Source: Candidatus Parcubacteria bacterium (lineage in GTDB: Bacteria > Patescibacteriota > Minisyncoccia > Phycocordibacterales > Phycocordibacteraceae). Taken from it: 6,676 nucleotides of DNA. The stretch covers positions 1 through 6,676 of the forward strand of contig DAICZX010000022.1 of assembly GCA_027310925.1 (NCBI GenBank), in the 5' to 3' direction. Positions 6,363-6,676 of the stretch are shown in pieces. A program made the position numbers and the translations under genes. Positions within the stretch are counted from its first letter, which is position 1. Every line of letters begins with the position of its first letter. The notes beneath the pieces are model-generated. The model saw nothing but the letters and a program-made list of their open reading frames with translations. It had not been told where the DNA came from and made no database searches.

Positions 6363-6368
6363 TATACT
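6363..6368 (+). promoter_or_regulatory. Putative -10 element of the ATPase-like gene
   Basis: TATACT (5 of 6) ends 10 bases before the ATG at 6379. A second ATACT lies exactly 10 bases further upstream (6354-6358), so there may be two staggered -10 elements on the same face of the helix. No Shine-Dalgarno sequence is present between 6369 and 6378, and no clear -35 box was found. Confidence 0.35.
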
Positions 6369-6378
6369 TCGTAGAAAT

Positions 6379-6676
6379 ATGAGAAAAATCATTTTGGACT
6401 TTATCGCTCGCCTGTTTTTCCCAGTAGTTCTCCTTCTCTATGCTGATTTGGTGAGACAACACCCAATATCACTCCAGTCGACGGGATTCCTTTTCTTAAC
6501 CATTGCTCTGTGGCCAACAGTCATAGGTGTCGCGAAAAATGTTGTTCATCGAAAATTCGACGTCGGGTTTTCCATGCTACTCACCATATACCTCCTTGTA
6601 TACCTGAATTCAGTTTCCATCGCCGCGATATTCGTCTTGATTATCATCGCTGGCAACCTTTTCAAAGATATTATTC
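6379..6676 (+). CDS. Membrane protein N-terminus, probably heavy-metal (P1B) P-type ATPase (3' truncated by window edge)
   Basis: Translation from 6379 stays open for 99 codons to the window edge, beginning MRKIILDFIARLFFPVV. The hydrophobic segments lie at about 5-23, 34-52 and 62-95, the last probably two helices with a turn near LNSVS. The succession of a helix ending ALWPTVIG, a basic loop (AKNVVHRKFDVG), then SMLLTIYLLVYLNSVSIAAIFVLIIIAGNLFKD matches the start of P1B ATPases, where the first helix pairs are joined by a basic loop and followed by a glutamate- or aspartate-capped helix. No N-terminal CxxC metal-binding domain precedes the helices, so if this is a P1B pump it is a short-headed type. 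The diagnostic CPx, DKTGT and HP motifs would be in the missing part, so metal and even family stay unproven. The ATG has no Shine-Dalgarno sequence. Another multi-helix transporter remains possible. Confidence 0.6.
   Translation, partial: MRKIILDFIARLFFPVVLLLYADLVRQHPISLQSTGFLFLTIALWPTVIGVAKNVVHRKFDVGFSMLLTIYLLVYLNSVSIAAIFVLIIIAGNLFKDII

Overview
The window (about 47% GC by eye) looks like chromosomal DNA from a small-genome bacterium, most likely of the Patescibacteria/CPR (Parcubacteria-like). The basis is the style of several proteins: the HIT protein, a RecJ with [10 protein letters not shown] in motif I, and a PcsB-like coiled coil fused to a C39-like peptidase. This lineage call is inference. 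Ordinary code 11 fits: TGA ends one gene and no gene needs recoding. Genes are densely packed, the longest stretch without one is about 190 bases, and no tRNA, rRNA, CRISPR array or insertion sequence was found.

Layout. (1) 1-388: C-terminal third of phosphoglycerate kinase (pgk, glycolysis), cut by the left edge. (2) 431-805, minus strand: a HIT-family nucleotide hydrolase/transferase, convergent with pgk and divergent from recJ. (3) 844-3004: recJ followed after 7 bases by rnhA (RNase HI), two nucleases that process DNA and RNA:DNA hybrids. (4) 3005-3194: a spacer with several hairpins, then tas, an NADP-type aldo-keto reductase close to E. coli Tas, then another spacer with an inverted repeat. 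(5) 4358-4885: a small membrane protein whose C-terminal half resembles the cysteine-bearing helical hairpin of the mercury transporter MerT. (6) 4972-6237, minus strand: an exported protein with a long PcsB/EnvC-like coiled coil and a C-terminal C39-like cysteine peptidase, probably a cell-wall hydrolase. (7) 6379 to the right edge: the first 99 residues of a multi-helix membrane protein that looks like the start of a heavy-metal (P1B) P-type ATPase.

The genes do not form one pathway. Two local themes are possible: nucleic-acid processing (recJ, rnhA) and envelope or metal handling (MerT-like protein, coiled-coil peptidase, putative P1B ATPase).

The most notable pattern is in the gene starts. 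Six of the seven starts in the window have no good Shine-Dalgarno sequence, but each has a -10-like hexamer ending 6-10 bases before the ATG. This suggests leaderless or nearly leaderless mRNAs. Only the HIT gene has a clear GGAG at normal spacing. I did not find a convincing new defence or mobile system in this window.
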